A stretch of DNA of 64,000 nt from Limanda limanda (taxonomy: Eukaryota; Chordata; Actinopteri; Pleuronectiformes; Pleuronectidae): assembly GCF_963576545.1 (NCBI RefSeq), contig NC_083646.1, forward strand, positions 15,656,961 through 15,720,960, read 5' to 3'. A program made the translations under genes and the position numbers. The stretch's first letter is position 1, and the number at the start of each line of letters is the position of its first letter. Positions 1 through 12,800 of the stretch are shown piece by piece. A model generated the notes under the pieces. It was not told the origin of the DNA and ran no database searches. It saw only the letters and a list, made by a program, of their open reading frames with translations.

Positions 1-23
1 TCCGTTGTAATGCAGGACTTTGT

Positions 24-1204
<1,181 letters not shown>

Positions 1205-1252
1205 GATGGAGTCAGTTTGAGCCTCGGTGTCAGCTCAGCTCCACTGCAGCAG

Positions 1253-1260
1253 CTTTTATA
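1253..1260 (-). promoter_or_regulatory. TATA box of the trypsinogen gene
   Basis: TATAAAAG on the minus strand, 49 nt upstream of the ATG at 1202-1204. It is well placed for a short 5' UTR, and a strong TATA promoter is usual for pancreatic protease genes. Confidence 0.8.
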
Positions 1261-2089
1261 CCCACTCTGTCCCTCTGATATCACGTTGGCCAAGGACACA
1301 TATTTTCTATTTTTATCAACCTGTATGAAATAACATCTGGAGGACGAGCTCCAGCATATTGACATTGTGTGCTGTAGTCCCACAGCCAGTCACATACACA
1401 AAACAAAACAAACACATTCTAACTTGCAAATGTACAAAAATCTCCTCCAACCCATATCATTACTAAATATATCAATACTGTAGGTGTGAAAAATTTTGTT
1501 CCATATTTTATGTAGATACAATAGCTGCCCTAAGATTTGTTTTGTGGATTTTTTGTAATGTATCCTGTTTTTAATCATTAGATGTATCCTAAAGTAAAGT
1601 CTTTAGTATCCTCCTCAGTCACATTAGTGAAGTGAAGCACACACATGTGTATCTCTAGGCCAAATTCGTTGGAAATATCCAAAGTATGATGAACAGTATT
1701 TATATCTTTTATATCCAACGTGACTGAGATCTCCTTAATTGTTACTTACATATTTTAGCTGCTTTGAGCAACATGCAGTCAGTTTTTTACCTTTTTATAT
1801 AAATTAAGGATTTTTCAATAATCATTCACTTAAAATCCCTCCAATGCCACAATTGTTTTTGTGGAACCCATAAATATTTGTCAAATACTGAATACTGCTT
1901 TTTCCACATGTTATCTGTGGATGTGCAGAAACAATGCTTTCAACTTTAATTCATTAGTTTAAATTTTCATTTTATCTCTAATATTGTCGAAAGGTATTTT
2001 ATATTATGACACTTGTATTTATTTTTTACATATATGCTTATATATTTATACATATTCATGCAGGCGTCTGGCCGATTTATGCTTTGTTT
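1261..2089. other. Intergenic, no gene seen
   Basis: AT-rich sequence between the trypsin promoter and the LINE. It holds only short chance open frames. The first part may contain upstream regulatory sequence of the trypsin gene, but no specific site can be defended. Confidence 0.6.
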
Positions 2090-3838
2090 ATCAATCAATC
2101 AAGTTTTATTTGTATAGCCCACATTCACAAATAACAATTCGTCTCATGGGGCTTTAACATTGTGTGACATCCTCTGTCCTTAACCCTCAACAAGAGTAAG
2201 GAAAAACTACTAAAAACCCTTTTCACAGGTAAAAATATGTAGAAACCTCAGAGAGAGCCACATGTGAGGGATCCCTCTCTCAGGACGGACAGAAGTGCAA
2301 TAGATGTCAGGTGTAAGAAAACATCATCAGGATTTTTAGCAGCATCCATTAGGCTAAACATTTTTCAATACTATGTGTCAGGCAGTCCCGCTGCAATCAC
2401 AGTCTCTGGCCAGCAGCAAGACCACGATCCAGCATCAGGATGGGATCCACTATAATCCACAGTCATTGTCCACCACCGCCAGTTAGAATCCATTATCAGC
2501 TGCCGCCTCGGTCGTGGTCCCTCATCATCCGATGCCAACGCGACAAAGGATCCTCCATTACAACGACGATCAGCTGGCACGATACAGAATCCACCGAACT
2601 GGATCCACCATTGCGACCTCCGACACGCGATCCACAATCATAATCCATGGTGCGGCCACAGCTGTGGCCCTGCATCCCCGGGCGCTAAGGCACAGAAACT
2701 CCGGGAAAAGGGGTCAAGTTAGTAACATGTACTGATCAGATAAGAATTATCTTGATGTGATAAATATGGAGAAAAGGAAGGAGAAGCAGGAAAGAGAAGC
2801 TCCGTGTGTCTTGTGTCATAAATTCCCTGTGCGTCTTAGCATCATCAGGGGTTTTTGCCATTTAATCAAATTTGGAACATCGCACAAATTAGCTCTAACT
2901 ATAAGCTTTATAAAAAAGGAAGGTTTTGAGTCTACTTTTAAACGAACAGAGCGTGTCTGCCTCCCTAACTGAAAGTTAGAGATTATTCCACAGCAGTGGG
3001 GCTTGATGGCTAAAAGCTCTGGCTCCTACTCTACTTTTAGAGACTTTAGGGACAACAAGTAAACCTGAGTTCTGGGATCGGAGTGCTCTAGTAGGTTGAT
3101 ATGGAACTAACATCTCTTTAAGGTAAAGAGGTGCCATATCATTAAGGGCCTTGAAGGTGAGGAGGAGAATTTTAAATTCTATTCTAGATTTAACAGGAAG
3201 CCAGTGTAGCGATGCTAATACTGGAGAAATGTGCTCTCTTTTCTTAGTTCTCGTCAGGACACGTGCTGCGGCATTTTGGACCAGCTGCAGAGTCTTTAAC
3301 GACTTGCTGCTGGAGCCTGATAATAATGAATTACAATAGTCCAGTCTCGATGTAACAAAGGCGTGGACTAGTTTTTCTGCATCTTTTTGCGAAAGGACAT
3401 GTCTGATTTTTGAGATATTACGCAAGTGGAAAAACGCGGTCCTAGAAATTACTTTTAAGTGACTATTAAAGGACAAATCAGGATCGAAGATCACTCCCAA
3501 GTTCCTGACTGTGTCATTGGAAGCAAGGGCAATGTCATCTAGCGCAGCTATATCATTAGATAATGTATCTCTAAGGTGTTTAGGGCCGAGTATTATAACC
3601 TCTGTTTTATCTGAGTTTAATAAGAGAAAATTGCGGGTCATCCAGGTTTTTATGTCCTTGAGACATGCTCGAAGTTTAGTTAATTGATTACTTTGATCAG
3701 GTTTTATTGACAAATATAACTGGGTGTCATCCGCATAACAGTGAAAATTTACCGAGTGTGTCCTGATAATGTTTCCTAGTGGAAGCATATATAATGAGAA
3801 TAAAATTGGGCCGAGCACAGACCCCTGTTTATTCCTAA
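2090..3838 (-). mobile_element. 5'-truncated L2-type non-LTR retrotransposon
   Basis: The minus strand encodes the C-terminal half of a LINE reverse transcriptase. It begins near [12 protein letters not shown], continues through the catalytic [12 protein letters not shown] motif and thumb region ([30 protein letters not shown]) and ends near 2976. A 3' UTR of about 0.9 kb follows, with a terminal TGAT-repeat tail at about 2090-2105, as in teleost L2/CR1-clade elements. The N-terminal endonuclease and first reverse transcriptase motifs are missing, so it is a dead-on-arrival 5'-truncated insertion. The open frame runs on by chance into the adjoining trypsin pseudogene sequence. The exact family (Maui-like L2 or Rex1-like) is uncertain. 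Confidence 0.85.
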
Positions 3839-3939
3839 TAGAAGATTGCGATGTGTCTTCTTTCCCTTCCTGCTGATTCTCTTCATTGGGAACTATTTGG
3901 AAGGACTGACATAGAGTGAGGTTCATGTAAATCATTTGT

Positions 3940-3945
3940 TTTATT
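3940..3945 (-). terminator. Poly(A) signal of the trypsin pseudogene
   Basis: AATAAA on the minus strand about 40 nt beyond the pseudogene stop codon, the likely original 3' end signal. Confidence 0.5.
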
Positions 3946-3981
3946 GTAAAAGCTGTTTCAATTACACAGGATTCAGTAACT

Positions 3982-4246
3982 TTAGTTGGAGGACATGTTG
4001 CTGCGATTCCAGGCGTTGTAGTTGCACGCCTTGGTGTAGACTCCAGGCTTGTTCTTCTGGGCACAGCCGTAGCCCCAGGACATCACACCCTGCAGCTGAC
4101 CGTCTCTCAGGGGCCAGAGTCTCCCTGACAGGACACACACAGAGAACAAGACGTGAGCAGAGGTGTCCTCAGTTTTGATACCTCCACCTGAAGAAACAGT
4201 GAAGATGACTTTTTAATCTTGTCATCCTCATCAATGGGAGCAGCAA
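3982..4246 (-). pseudogene. Trypsin pseudogene with internal deletion
   Basis: Positions 3982-4125 match trypsin exon 5 (frame [19 protein letters not shown] down to NMSSN and stop). Positions 4126-4215 match the intact gene's intron 4, and about 4217-4246 match exon 2 (activation peptide APIDEDDKI). Exons 3 and 4, and hence the catalytic Asp, are gone. The exon-5 copy also has a deletion just after GDSG that removes one active-site glycine codon and creates an early stop. No exon 1 or TATA box was found upstream. High identity to 24-260 suggests a fairly recent tandem duplicate that decayed. Confidence 0.88.
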
Positions 4247-4249
4247 CTT

Positions 4250-4978
4250 CCAGGAGTATGAATTACTTCTTGATTATTATTATAATTATTATATTCTATA
4301 ACTAAAGAGGTTAAACACAACAGTAGGAGATGCAGTGTGTGAATATACAGCACTCCTCAGCTTTTTTTTATCCTCTATCTCTCAAGGTCTCCATGCACTG
4401 AGCGCTGCGATTAAACATTATCCAACCTGGGAAACAGCAATCTGGTGAACACGTGTTGTGTACGCTAACCTTTAAATAACTACCTGTGCATTACATACTG
4501 AAGAGAGATACTGAGAAGGGGAAGCAGACAAAAATAACTTGTTGAGTTTAAGTGTATATTTGAAGTGGAATTAGACTTTAACAAGTATGTACTTCTGAGG
4601 ACAATATGCCACAATGCAAATTTAGCCTTTAAGCTACTGCTTTTTAGATTATTGTCGCAAACTCAATAAGATCTTAATCTTGGCTAACTTCCTGATCATT
4701 TCAGTAAAATGATGTGGATTATAAAGGGAAATTCACTCAAAATACTGAGACAGATATTTTTATGCATCATTAATACATTTTATTGTAAATTCGCCATATT
4801 CAGCTGATCAGCTTTGACTGTCTCGGTGAACTGGAATGAACTTATCTGAGGTGAACAGTGTTAGTCAGATCCTTTCTTTGAGTTTACAGCTCCATATCTT
4901 TTTCTTCTTTGTTGATGTACGTATTTAGTGTAGTGTCAGTGTCTCCTTTAGACCCTACACAGAACAGAGCAAATACAC
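4250..4978. other. Intergenic, no gene seen
   Basis: AT-rich sequence without convincing coding potential or a recognised repeat. Confidence 0.55.
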
Positions 4979-4979
4979 A

Positions 4980-5306
4980 GGCGGAGGACTAGTGGCAGAA
5001 ACTTGGACTATGGGCAGAAAAGGTCTCTGGTTCGACTCCACGGAGAAACGACAAAAAGACGAACCTGGATGGATCTGTCCAAAAAAATCCAAGTAGATTC
5101 TCCCTACCCTGTCTAGTGCCCCTGAGCAAGGCACCTAACTCCCCCAACATCTGCTCCCCGGGCGCCGTATATGGCTGCCCACTGCTCTGTGTTTCCTGCA
5201 CCAGATGGGTTAAAAGCAGAGGTTAAATTTCCCTACAATTGCATGAGTGTGCTTGTGCATGTCTGTGCATGTGTTTGGGACAAATAAATGTATCTTAATC
5301 TTAATG
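4980..5306 (+). mobile_element. tRNA-derived SINE
   Basis: The head has Pol III promoter-like boxes: A-like TAGTGGCAGAAACTTGG near 4991 and B box GGTTCGACTCC at 5029-5039. The body contains the segment CCCCTGAGCAAGGCACCTAA that is common in fish SINEs. The 3' end runs AATAAATG followed by TTAATC-like units to about 5306. This is a retroposed element, not a functional tRNA gene, because the head does not fold into a full cloverleaf. Confidence 0.75.
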
Positions 5307-5385
5307 GAGATAACAATAAATAAAATGAATAATAGCTAATAGCTCTTATAATTCTAAGGATTCAATAAAGTTGTTTTCTTCTCAA

Positions 5386-5660
5386 GATTCAAGAGTTTAT
5401 TATCAAATGCACAACAATAACATTAAGCAGTCGCTGGCAATGAAATGCTTGAGTCACAGGCTCTCTTCTAGCAATGCTCAAGTAATTACAACCATAAAAT
5501 AGAAATAGTTTAAAATAGAATAAAATAGAATATCAAAAATTTTAAATAGAAAATTAAATATATATAAATATATATATATTTATATATAGCTGAAGAAAAA
5601 AAACAATAGTGCAATTATGTGCAATAGTGCAAATATGCCACGGTGCTGGCTGGTTTGGCT
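5386..5660 (+). repeat. Interspersed repeat with AT-rich low-complexity core
   Basis: Begins TTCAAGATTCAAGAGTTTAT, a start typical of a dispersed fish repeat. It continues through a degenerate AAATAGAA-rich stretch and a TA-rich simple repeat (about 5555-5590) to GTGCAATAGTGCAAATATGCC. The family is not identified. Confidence 0.45.
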
Positions 5661-5823
5661 CCATGTACATCAGGGGTCTGTACAACAATAAAGAATGTTT
5701 TAAGAAACACTGTGAATACAGGCTGTGTTTTCATCCGTTCATACTTACAGATGAAAATAAACCGCTTCATTTCAGACCACAAACACACATGAAGTCCATT
5801 TGTTCAACATGTCCGACCTTCTG

Positions 5824-5858
5824 ATTGGTCCCGAGCGCGGCCCCCCTCGGTGACGTCA
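5824..5858 (+). promoter_or_regulatory. CCAAT box and CRE upstream of the Myb/SANT-like gene
   Basis: ATTGG (inverted CCAAT) at 5824-5828 and a full palindromic CRE, TGACGTCA, at 5851-5858, in GC-rich sequence. The likely first non-coding exon ends at 5960 (ACGAG then GTAAGA). No TATA box is visible. Confidence 0.6.
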
Positions 5859-6682
5859 TCAGTAAGCGCCGCTGGTGGGTTTGTGTATCGGCTGCTGGGC
5901 GAACAGCTGCTCCGCCTGTGTGTTGCTGTTGTGTTTTCGCCCATGTGCTGTAATCACGAGGTAAGAGACACACAGCCGTGTCCGCTTCCCCTTCGGCCGC
6001 ACACAGCTGACACCGACACCTCACATAGAGCCGAGGCTAACAGCTAGCAGCTAACAGCTAGCTCCAGTGCAAGATCAGCACCTGATGTTATGCGGAATGC
6101 GCAGCCGTTGCGGACGTGGTGCAGACGAAAATGCGCATCGATGCGACAGAGTCGAGAAGCAATGCGACCGCGGCTGTGTGACGATGCGACGCGCTTGTAA
6201 GCAGTGTTGTGTTGTGTTGTTGCCTTTCAGCTCTGGAGGCGATGCTCTGCCTGGATGAGGCTTCTCACTGTCAAGCAGCCGCTCGGGGAGATGTAGCTCG
6301 CCAGCCCCCCCCAGGTGCTTTTAAAAGTCGGTGTGCAGATGTTTACAGTTGCACATCAGCATTCACGAAGATGACTGGAATGGATTGAAGTGGCTGCAGC
6401 TTGCCAGAGGTCTCGCTGCTCCAGTCATACACCACATGACTGCACCCCCCTCTGAGCTGCAGCCATGACTCCATTCACATGAAGAAAAGTTTTTAAAAAC
6501 ATTAACAGATACTTTTGCTCATCATAAGCAGTCACGTCCCATAACAGTTTGATGCTGTACACTGTAGAGCCATGTCTCCAGGAGCAGGCTCGGTCAGACC
6601 CTGAACTGGTGTGGATGGGGAGGCAGCGGTCCCAATCAGAATTGGCCCACCAGTCAGTTCTGCTGTAAATCAGGTCTGACCC

Positions 6683-8604
6683 ATGACTGAGTACTACGAG
6701 GAGGGGGGGCTGCTGTACGAGCAATCACCTCCCATGCACATAAAAGTGGAGTCTCCAGAGGGACCCTTTGGAGGGGGGGGCTCGGAGAACGGCTTCCCCA
6801 GGGAGGATGAGGACTCGGAGGGCAGCTGTGACCAGAGCAATGGATTGCCGGGGGGGCTCCCGTTCAACGTGGTAGTGGTGCATCCCAACATCATGGCACC
6901 TGGCATGTCCTCAGACGACCTCTTGTCCATCGAGCAAAGTAAGCACTGAATTGGATTCAGAATATTATGGGAAACCAGCATCAGCCATTCACCTTGTTTA
7001 TTTTTTGGATGTGGATGCAAATGAGAATAGTGTGTATAATATAAACACTTTATTAAACCGAGGTGTGCAGAAGACCCACTATAATCCCTTAAGGAAGACT
7101 ATGAGATAAATCTATTTTATCTAAGTGGTCCATGGCTTGTCAAATGTAGTTGTAATTTCTCTTCCACACGTGGTATATTTAGCCTCACCTTGTATTTTCC
7201 TCTCCCTTTGGGCTGTCTTGTTGCCTCTCTATCTACAGACAGGGCTATGTCAGCTGCACTGGCTGCTGGTGGCTCTGGGAAAAGAAAGAGTCGTTTCAGT
7301 GGAGCAGAGCTGGAGGTGCTGGTGTCAGAAGTCACCCGGTGTGAGGGAGAGCTCTTTGGTCCTGCGGGGCGGCTCCGGCGGCGGGAGCGAGAGCGCATCT
7401 GGGCAGGAATCCTGGAGAGAGTCAACGCTGTATCCAGAGTCCCGCGTACTCTCCGTGAGGTGAAGAAACGCTGGGATGATTTAAAGAGGCGGAATGGTGG
7501 CAGGCTGGCAGATGCCCGGCACCGAACCTGTTACTTGCCATCCAGCAGAGGGGCCTCCATGCTTGGACGTGCTTCGCAGCAAAGCTCCAGACTTCAGCAA
7601 GCCAGACAAAAGCAAAACACCCGACCAAAGCCCAGTTTTCCATGTTTCCCGGACTCAGATACAGGTAAAAATAAGTTTTCTAATTAATTATTTCAATGGC
7701 TTAGTAGAGTCTTAAGATGAAACTAATATCCACTCTGCTTCTGTCCAATGAAATGTTTTTTTCAGGTGTAGGAATGGAAGGATCAGAGAGAGATGGTTTA
7801 GAAAAAGACGAGGACAATCAAGAACGTGAGCGAGACATGGGAGAGCCTGAATGTGATGCAGAAGAGAACAGCATGGAGGAAAAATTGGGATTAGGACTGG
7901 GTCTAGGCATTGGGCCCCCCCCTCCATCCGAACGATGGCTGCCTCCTTCCCCGCTCTACAGTGCTCCTTTCCTCAATGGCAGCCCTCAACCCAGTAGTCC
8001 TCAGCCATCGCTTGGAGCCCAGCAGGGTCCTCTTGAAGCCCCTCCACGCACCTCCTGGCTGGAAGATGAGCTGCGAGGATTAGGGGAAGCAGCAATACAA
8101 CTGGGAAATAGGGTTGAAAAGAGTCTGCAGGATTTTGGGGAAGGTTTCAGACAGGACATGAGAACACTTGTTGCTTCACAGGAGGCATTAACAGACAGTC
8201 TACAACAAAACAATGTCCTCTTACAAAGGCTGCTAGGAGTGCTTGAGGCCCAGCAACAACCACAGCAACATCGGGTTCAACAAGTGCATCAAACACAAAC
8301 ATCGCAACAGCACTTACAGGCACAGCCAGCTCTGCAGCAGCTGGAACCTATAGAACCACAACAACAGCAGCAGCGTGTTGAAACACTACAGCAGTCACAT
8401 GAACAACCACAAACACAAATACAGCAGCAACCGCAGGTCACCCAGCATCCAAATAATCAGTCCGCCTCAGTGGTGGCACCTGCTCCATCGTCCCCTGACA
8501 CACGTGGCACTTTTCCTTCTGATCCACCCACAAACACAAGCGCAAGTGTGCAGAGGCCGCGGCGAGGAAGAGCTGCCGATCACAGACGCAGGAGACGACG
8601 TTGA
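6683..8604 (+). CDS. Myb/SANT-like DNA-binding domain protein
   Basis: A 506-residue protein from coding exons 6683-6938, 7239-7664 and 7766-8604, all joined in phase 1. A 5' UTR exon (ending at 5960) and the start of exon 2 (acceptor before 6231) complete the transcript. Residues 1-85 are acidic and glycine-rich with a SUMO-type motif (HIKVESPEG). Residues about 100-173 form a Myb/SANT-like (Myb_DNA-bind_5) domain with the conserved tryptophans in RIWAGIL and KKRWDDLKRR, the type found in NAIF1, MYPOP and TSNARE1. A helical, coiled-coil-like segment (about 340-385) leads into a Gln-rich tract (about 387-450), and the C-terminus is basic (RRGRAADHRRRRRR). It is probably a nuclear transcription regulator. 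The orthologue is not named because I could not place it with certainty. Confidence 0.9.
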
Positions 8605-9168
8605 GAACAAAGTTCTTAATAATTCAAAGTGCACATTAAGCTTATTTGGAATTTCAAAATGTGACGAGAAGGTATGCTCTTTTTCTACTGACAGTATTTC
8701 TGTGAAAATGAACTGAGTTGTTTGGAGTTTTACTGCCTGCTCCAGACCAGTTATTCATCATGCACTTTTGTCTGTGAAGGACTAAAACAGAAAATGTATT
8801 TACATACAAGATAATGGTATGGCCTTAACATTATCTTGGTTCCTCTTACATATGAACATGTGCTGAAAGACTTCTGTGGAGTGACAGCCTCACTTGTGAC
8901 TTTCAATATTCTGACAACATAATGTAGGTGCTGTTTAATATGCATGTCCCTGTACATGATTTGCAGAAGTGCTGCAAAGCTCATGTAGTCTTACTGGTTC
9001 AGTACTGTCTCAACTCTCCTGATACACTAACTGCATTGTCATAAAGTACTTGTAATCTGCAGTTGTTACCATATATTGTAGTTATACAGCTGTTGTAATG
9101 ACCTGATTATATATGCTTGTGCTTTTTTAACAGTTTCATGATACAAACTTTTCCAGCTTTGGCTGGAC

Positions 9169-9174
9169 AATAAA
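9169..9174 (+). terminator. Poly(A) signal of the Myb/SANT-like gene
   Basis: AATAAA about 565 nt after the stop codon, followed by a GT-rich stretch (TGTGTTCTGTTCAGTGTGTT). Confidence 0.7.
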
Positions 9175-9180
9175 GTTAGA

Positions 9181-9740
9181 ATGTGTTCTGTTCAGTGTGT
9201 TCTGAGATGCAAAAACTACCTTAAAAAATGAACGATTGGCTGATAAGACAAAACCCATCAGACGTCAAACCTCCCAGTAGGCTTCAGACTAACCTTCATA
9301 TGTTTCTAGTGGACTTTAAAAGCATACACATGTATGTAGGGGCTATTTATTATTATAACCTTGCATGCAGTATGATGGATGTGTTTCTAGATTGTTGCTA
9401 ACAGCATATGGCCATCTACATAGTTTTGCACAAGCTATATTTGATAGATAGCAAATGCTCTGATGAAATGTAACTCAAATTTAATAAAAGTCAGAAACTG
9501 ACTGCAAATAAATCAACACCTGACTTGTGGATTTGTCAGTGATCATGTAAAAAAAGTTATTGTTAGTGGTTGGGCTGAAAAGTTTAGGTATGTTTGATTC
9601 ATTCATTTGAGGAAGGTGTTTGGTGTGTTAAACATCAAAATCACAGCAGGAGCAGGAAAGGAAACAATCCCTTTATGTGTCCAATTATATTTTCTGAAAT
9701 AATGAACCGCAGACAACTGTCAGTAGAGAACGTCTTATTT
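9181..9740. other. Intergenic, no gene seen
   Basis: AT-rich spacer between the poly(A) site of the Myb/SANT-like gene and the promoter of the next gene. No open frame with coding character and no clear repeat. Confidence 0.6.
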
Positions 9741-9751
9741 TGAAAATCTCG

Positions 9752-9760
9752 ACCGGAAGT
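9752..9760 (+). promoter_or_regulatory. ETS-type site in the promoter of the 17-finger gene
   Basis: ACCGGAAGT, the GABP/ETS consensus, 74 nt before the start codon at 9834. There is no TATA box, so this is a housekeeping-type promoter. Confidence 0.5.
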
Positions 9761-9833
9761 CTGTCTCCTTGTTCGGCTGGTTAGCATCTAGCATGATCTG
9801 TGTGCTCTGGACGAGGGGGTGCATGGGTGAAAC

Positions 9834-12800
9834 ATGGCCGCCGCAGACCCGTCGGAGTCTCCCACACGACAGAAACACCCTGCGGAGGATGTGGAGACGT
9901 GTGCGGAGAGGAGCCTGAAGCAGAGAGACGAACCCACCCGGAGCGGAAGCACCGAGAGCCGCCACGATGAGCGGGGAGTCGCTGCGGGCGAGGACCGCGG
10001 CGGTGTCGCCAGCCATTCGGGGGTTAGTGTCTCGTCCGGTGCTGGAGCAGACAACACGACATGTAATTCACCAGAGGACCAGAGGACGGCCGGGAAAATG
10101 GCCGAGGTGGCGGGGAGCAAGCAGCGGGCTTTCGACTGGTCAGAAGACGAGGACGGAGAGGAGGAGGAGGAGGAAGAGGAGGCGCGATCACACAAGGAGG
10201 AAGATGATAAGAGTGGTAAGCTAACGTTCATAATGTATTTTACTATTAGCTTTAGCTTTCCGGCTAACCTGGGATGTAGCCCTCATTCAAGGTTCATTAC
10301 ACCCTGTCTACTCTGCTAACGTTACTTACCATAACAAACCCGAGCTAGCACTAGGATCCTGCAGTGTTATCTGTGCTTATGGGGGATACATGTGTTAGCT
10401 GCACGCACTTTGTTTCGTTATCAACATTGAGATTCATGCATATGTTTGTTATTAGTTATTACTATTATGATGAGTCTTTTTTTCCCTCTTCCAGACCCCA
10501 GTAATGTTACAGAGAGGGCTGATAAGGTGCAGCAGGATGCACATGTTGATGGTACTGTAGCCGCTGATCCGAAGGAGGTGCCTGAGGAGGAGAACCCACA
10601 GAGCAGCACAGATATGGTGCCTGAGGAGCAGGGGAGCACAGAGAAGGTTCCTGAGGAGCAGAACTCACAGACGAGCACAGAGAAGGAAGTGCCTGTGGTG
10701 CAGAACTCTGAGACGAGCACAGAGAAGGAAGTGCCTGTGGTGCAGAACTCTGAGAGGAGCCCAGAGAAGGAAGTGCCTGAGGAGCAGTTAGGAGACGCAG
10801 ACGGGACGGAGGACGCGGTTGAAGACGAGGAGGAGGCAGACCGAGGGGAGGACGCTGATCTGGCAGCCAAGCCGAAAAAGTGCCGTCTGGTGTGTAAGGA
10901 GTGCGGCATGAGGTTTAACCGCCGCGAGACTTTCAACCTTCACCGCCACTTTCATGCGCACGCGGACGAGCTCACGCCCCTCACCTGCAAAGAATGCGGC
11001 CTTACCTTTCAGCACCGCAGCGGCCTCATCAAACACAAGAATGAACACAAAGAGAAGGAGGAGGAACTTGTCACTCCAAAGAAGGAGGTGCAAACGAAGG
11101 AGGAGGTAAGTGTTCAATGTGCAGAATGTCGAAGGATCTTCTCCACAGTGGATAAGCTGAGGGACCACAGCTGCATCAATACAGTCGAATATCCTTACCA
11201 CTGCCCCCTGTGCCGCCAAGATTTCCAGTATAGGATGTCTATCACAAAGCACATGAAGATCCACTCCCAGGAGAGCATTTTTACGTGCCAGGAGTGCAAT
11301 AAGAGCTTTCCAAACACCACCGACCTGCGCTATCATCAGCGATGTCACACCGCCCTCAAGCCCTATGAATGCCCAGAGTGCGGCTTGGTTTTCAAACACT
11401 ACTCTGTCATGGAAGACCACCGTCGCAAGCACACGGACAGCGCACGCTCTCACCTGTGCACCATCTGTGGCAAGACCTTCAAGTATAGCAGCCTCCTCCA
11501 TCAGCATCAGTATCTCCACACGGGCCAGAAGCCCTTCCGCTGCCCTGAATGTGGTAAAACATTTGCCTTCGCCCAGAACATGAAGGCACACTGCCGCCAG
11601 CACAGACTGCGTGAAACCAGCTCCCCCATGGAGCAGCCCTGCAAGCCGATGCCAGTGCCAGTACAGGAGGAAGTTAAGGGCCTAGGAAAAGAGAATTCCG
11701 ACCAGAGTGAGGAAACAAAACGCACATTCAGATGCCCTCTTTGTTCCGAGGCCTACAGCTCACCAGCTAACCTAAGAGCCCACATGCTCATTCACGAGGC
11801 CGAGTATGAAACGCTGGACAGAATACCCAAACCCCCAAAGGACATCAACAAGCACTGGGAAAAAGGACACGCATGTCCACACTGCCCCTGTGTTTATCGT
11901 GATGAATCCAGTTTAAAGATACACCTGCTAAGTGTCCACAAGTTGGTAGCATATTTAAAAAAGAAGTCCGCACCTCCAAGAAATCAAGTGTATCTGCAAA
12001 GAAGTGATAATGTGAAGGTGAAATGGAGAAGCGATGGCATAGGTATTGAGACACACAAATGTTCTGAGTGTGGAAAAACCTTTCGCCATCGCTCAGTGTT
12101 AGAACTGCATATGCGCATACATTCCAAGGACAAGCCTTACCAGTGCAAAGAATGTGGCAAAAGCTTCAGATTCAGTAGCTACTTGCAGCAGCATGTTATC
12201 ATTCATACTGGCCAAAAGCCATACAAATGCCCCGACTGTGGGAAGGACTTTGCCTTCCTGCAGAACATGAGAACCCATCAAAAGCTGCATCAGGAGAAAC
12301 CATTCCGCTGCACCAACTGCCGCAAAGGCTACAGCGACGAGACCCAGCTGCAGCAGCATATGCTGTCGCACAATGGTGACAAACCTCACAAGTGTCACAT
12401 GTGTGATAAGAGCTTTGGGTTGGCCTATCTCCTCCGTGATCACATGAACACACACACAGGAGAGAGACCTCATCAATGCGACGAGTGTCACAAAACCTTC
12501 TCCTGGTTTAGTAGCCTGCTAGTTCACCAGAAAATTCACACTCGCAAGCGCCAAGGTTTCAGCCAGTATAATTCTCTGGCGATGAGTGCTAGGATGAGAG
12601 GAAGGGGTAGCAGGGGGAGGAGAGGGGGGAGGTTCATGTTGGGCTGGTCCAGACCGTTAGGAGGCTCAGGGATGCTTAATTCTCAGCCAACTAAATTTCC
12701 AGATTCTGCACTAAGTGGCCCTGAGTTGCACAGCAGGGCAGAGCAGCAACAGTCTTCCATGGTCTCGTGGAACATTGATTTACCAACCAGGCAGATGAAG

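Noticed and set aside
2976..4064. A 362-codon minus-strand open frame as a single gene
   Set aside because: Only the lower part is LINE reverse transcriptase. The upper part is out-of-frame trypsin pseudogene and flank joined by chance.
3982..4246. A second working trypsin gene
   Set aside because: Exons 3 and 4 are missing, exon 5 carries a frame-breaking deletion, and no exon 1 or TATA box is present.
4980..5060. A functional tRNA gene
   Set aside because: Only A- and B-box-like motifs of a SINE head are present; no full cloverleaf.
10788..11603. A 271-codon minus-strand open frame
   Set aside because: It is the antisense shadow of repeated zinc finger codons; it has no domain and no splice or promoter support.
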